Assembly: GCF_017916455.1 (NCBI RefSeq)
Contig: NZ_JAFMSY010000005.1
Coordinates: forward strand, 183,739 to 247,738
DNA length: 64,000 nucleotides
Direction: 5' to 3'
Source: Nocardioides xinjiangensis
Lineage (GTDB): Bacteria; Actinomycetota; Actinomycetes; Propionibacteriales; Nocardioidaceae
A program made the translations under genes and the position numbers. The notes under the pieces were generated by a model. The model saw only the letters and a program-made list of their open reading frames with translations. It was not told the DNA's origin and made no database searches. Numbering within the stretch: the stretch's first letter is position 1; each line of letters opens with the position of its first letter. Shown here in pieces: positions 63,519-64,000 of the stretch.

Positions 63519-64000
63519 ATGTCCACCACCACCCCGGCTGCTGTTGATCGGCCCTCGAGCCGTGCGGTGCTGGATCGTGCGGTCGCTGCGGTCGAGGCGC
63601 GGCGGCGCGCCGAGGTGGAGGTGCTGGAGGCGGCGTTGGCGTGGGCGCACGCCCACGTGGTGCCGGCCGGCACTGATGACGACGTGGTGGCCGGGTGGCG
63701 CTCGGGCACGGTCCCGGCGGTGGGGAGCGCTGCGGCGTTGTTCGGGGAGCGGGCCTTGCCGGTCGCGGGGGCGGGCACACCGCTGGTCGCGGAGTTCGCC
63801 GTGGTGGAGCTGGCGGCGGTGCTGGGGGTGTCGCACGAGGCGGCGTTGGCGCTGGTGGGTGACGTGCTCGACCTGGCGCACCGGCTGCCGCGGCTGTGGG
63901 CGCTGACCCGGGGGCTGGGGGTGCCGGTGCGGCTGGCGCGGGAGGCGGCGCGGGTCTCCCGCGACCTGGACGTGGTGGCGGCGGGGTATGCGGACCGGCT
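63519..64000 (+). CDS. DUF222 / 13E12 repeat family protein, 3'-truncated by window edge
   Basis: The first 160 codons of a gene that is open to the right end. SSRAVLDRAVAAVEARRRAEVEVLEAALAWAHAH is followed by LVAEFAVVELAAVLGVSHEAALALVGDVLDLAHRLPRLWAL, which matches the DUF222 segment of the 16290-17717 product; an HNH domain is expected beyond the edge. GAGACT ends 6 nt before the ATG. Unlike the first copy, no LexA-type box is found. The preceding gap (63317-63518) holds a short AT-richer stretch at 63450-63472 and nothing else I can name. Confidence 0.8.
   Translation, partial: MSTTTPAAVDRPSSRAVLDRAVAAVEARRRAEVEVLEAALAWAHAHVVPAGTDDDVVAGWRSGTVPAVGSAAALFGERALPVAGAGTPLVAEFAVVELAAVLGVSHEAALALVGDVLDLAHRLPRLWALTRGLGVPVRLAREAARVSRDLDVVAAGYADR

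Overview
The window is 64 kb of very GC-rich chromosome from an actinomycete. Gene content and order point to the Nocardioidaceae, most likely Nocardioides: a WhiB regulator next to coenzyme F420 genes, MtrA-MtrB-LpqB, TatB, SecA with a zinc tail, DUF222/HNH (13E12-type) genes, and many GTG-started genes whose start codon lies 6-8 nt after a TANNNT box (leaderless mRNAs). This is inference from families and synteny; no 16S or other taxonomic marker is present.

Layout. 1-1.4 kb: end of a Wzm/Wzt-type glycan exporter. 1.4-1.76 kb: an intergenic region with a nearly perfect 72-bp palindrome and 9-bp-phased TGTGAC repeats in front of a secreted PGRP amidase with FG-GAP repeats (1.76-4.5 kb). 4.5-15 kb: a block matching the mycobacterial Rv3256c-Rv3268 neighbourhood (TIGR03089, FbiB/FbiA, WhiB, a giant membrane glycosyltransferase, DUF5719, a zincin-like protein, DUF3499, Trm112-like, SIS protein). 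15-19.2 kb: HIT protein, an orphan possible nuclease-fold protein, a DUF222-HNH gene with a LexA-type box, and a YedI/DUF808 membrane protein. 19.3-31.5 kb: ahcY, mtrA, mtrB, lpqB, comF-like, a structured non-coding RNA candidate, hpf, an orphan response regulator, a YcaQ-like DNA glycosylase and secA. 31.5-36.9 kb: Rv3235-like, LysM, TatB, Mrp, DUF1003 and MgtE_N-CBS genes. 37-44.6 kb: a surface/secreted cluster of two exonuclease-endonuclease-phosphatase (EEP) proteins, a LicD-methyltransferase fusion, a small coiled-coil protein, a sulfotransferase-like protein and a secreted phospholipase D-like protein. 44.6-46.6 kb: lipoprotein and acyl-CoA dehydrogenase. 46.6-56.1 kb: a complete sugar uptake and catabolism locus (ROK repressor, ABC ATPase, two permeases, binding lipoprotein, two TIM-barrel isomerases, Gfo/Idh/MocA dehydrogenase). 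56.1-63.3 kb: tandem DUF1707 paralogues, MaoC dehydratase, a second sulfotransferase/methyltransferase pair, and a small operon of phosphatase, PHP and P-loop genes. The right edge cuts a second DUF222-type gene.

How parts may work together. MtrA is encoded here, and GTCACA-like direct repeats resembling its reported target lie before two secreted-protein genes in the same window, suggesting one cell-envelope regulon. The 400-bp gap before hpf (raiA) carries its own promoter and a long-range helix, fitting a raiA-motif RNA. The sugar locus has a self-consistent regulatory layout: a divergent ROK repressor, an inverted repeat over the transporter -35 box, and a 13-bp hairpin after the binding-protein gene that could set expression ratios.
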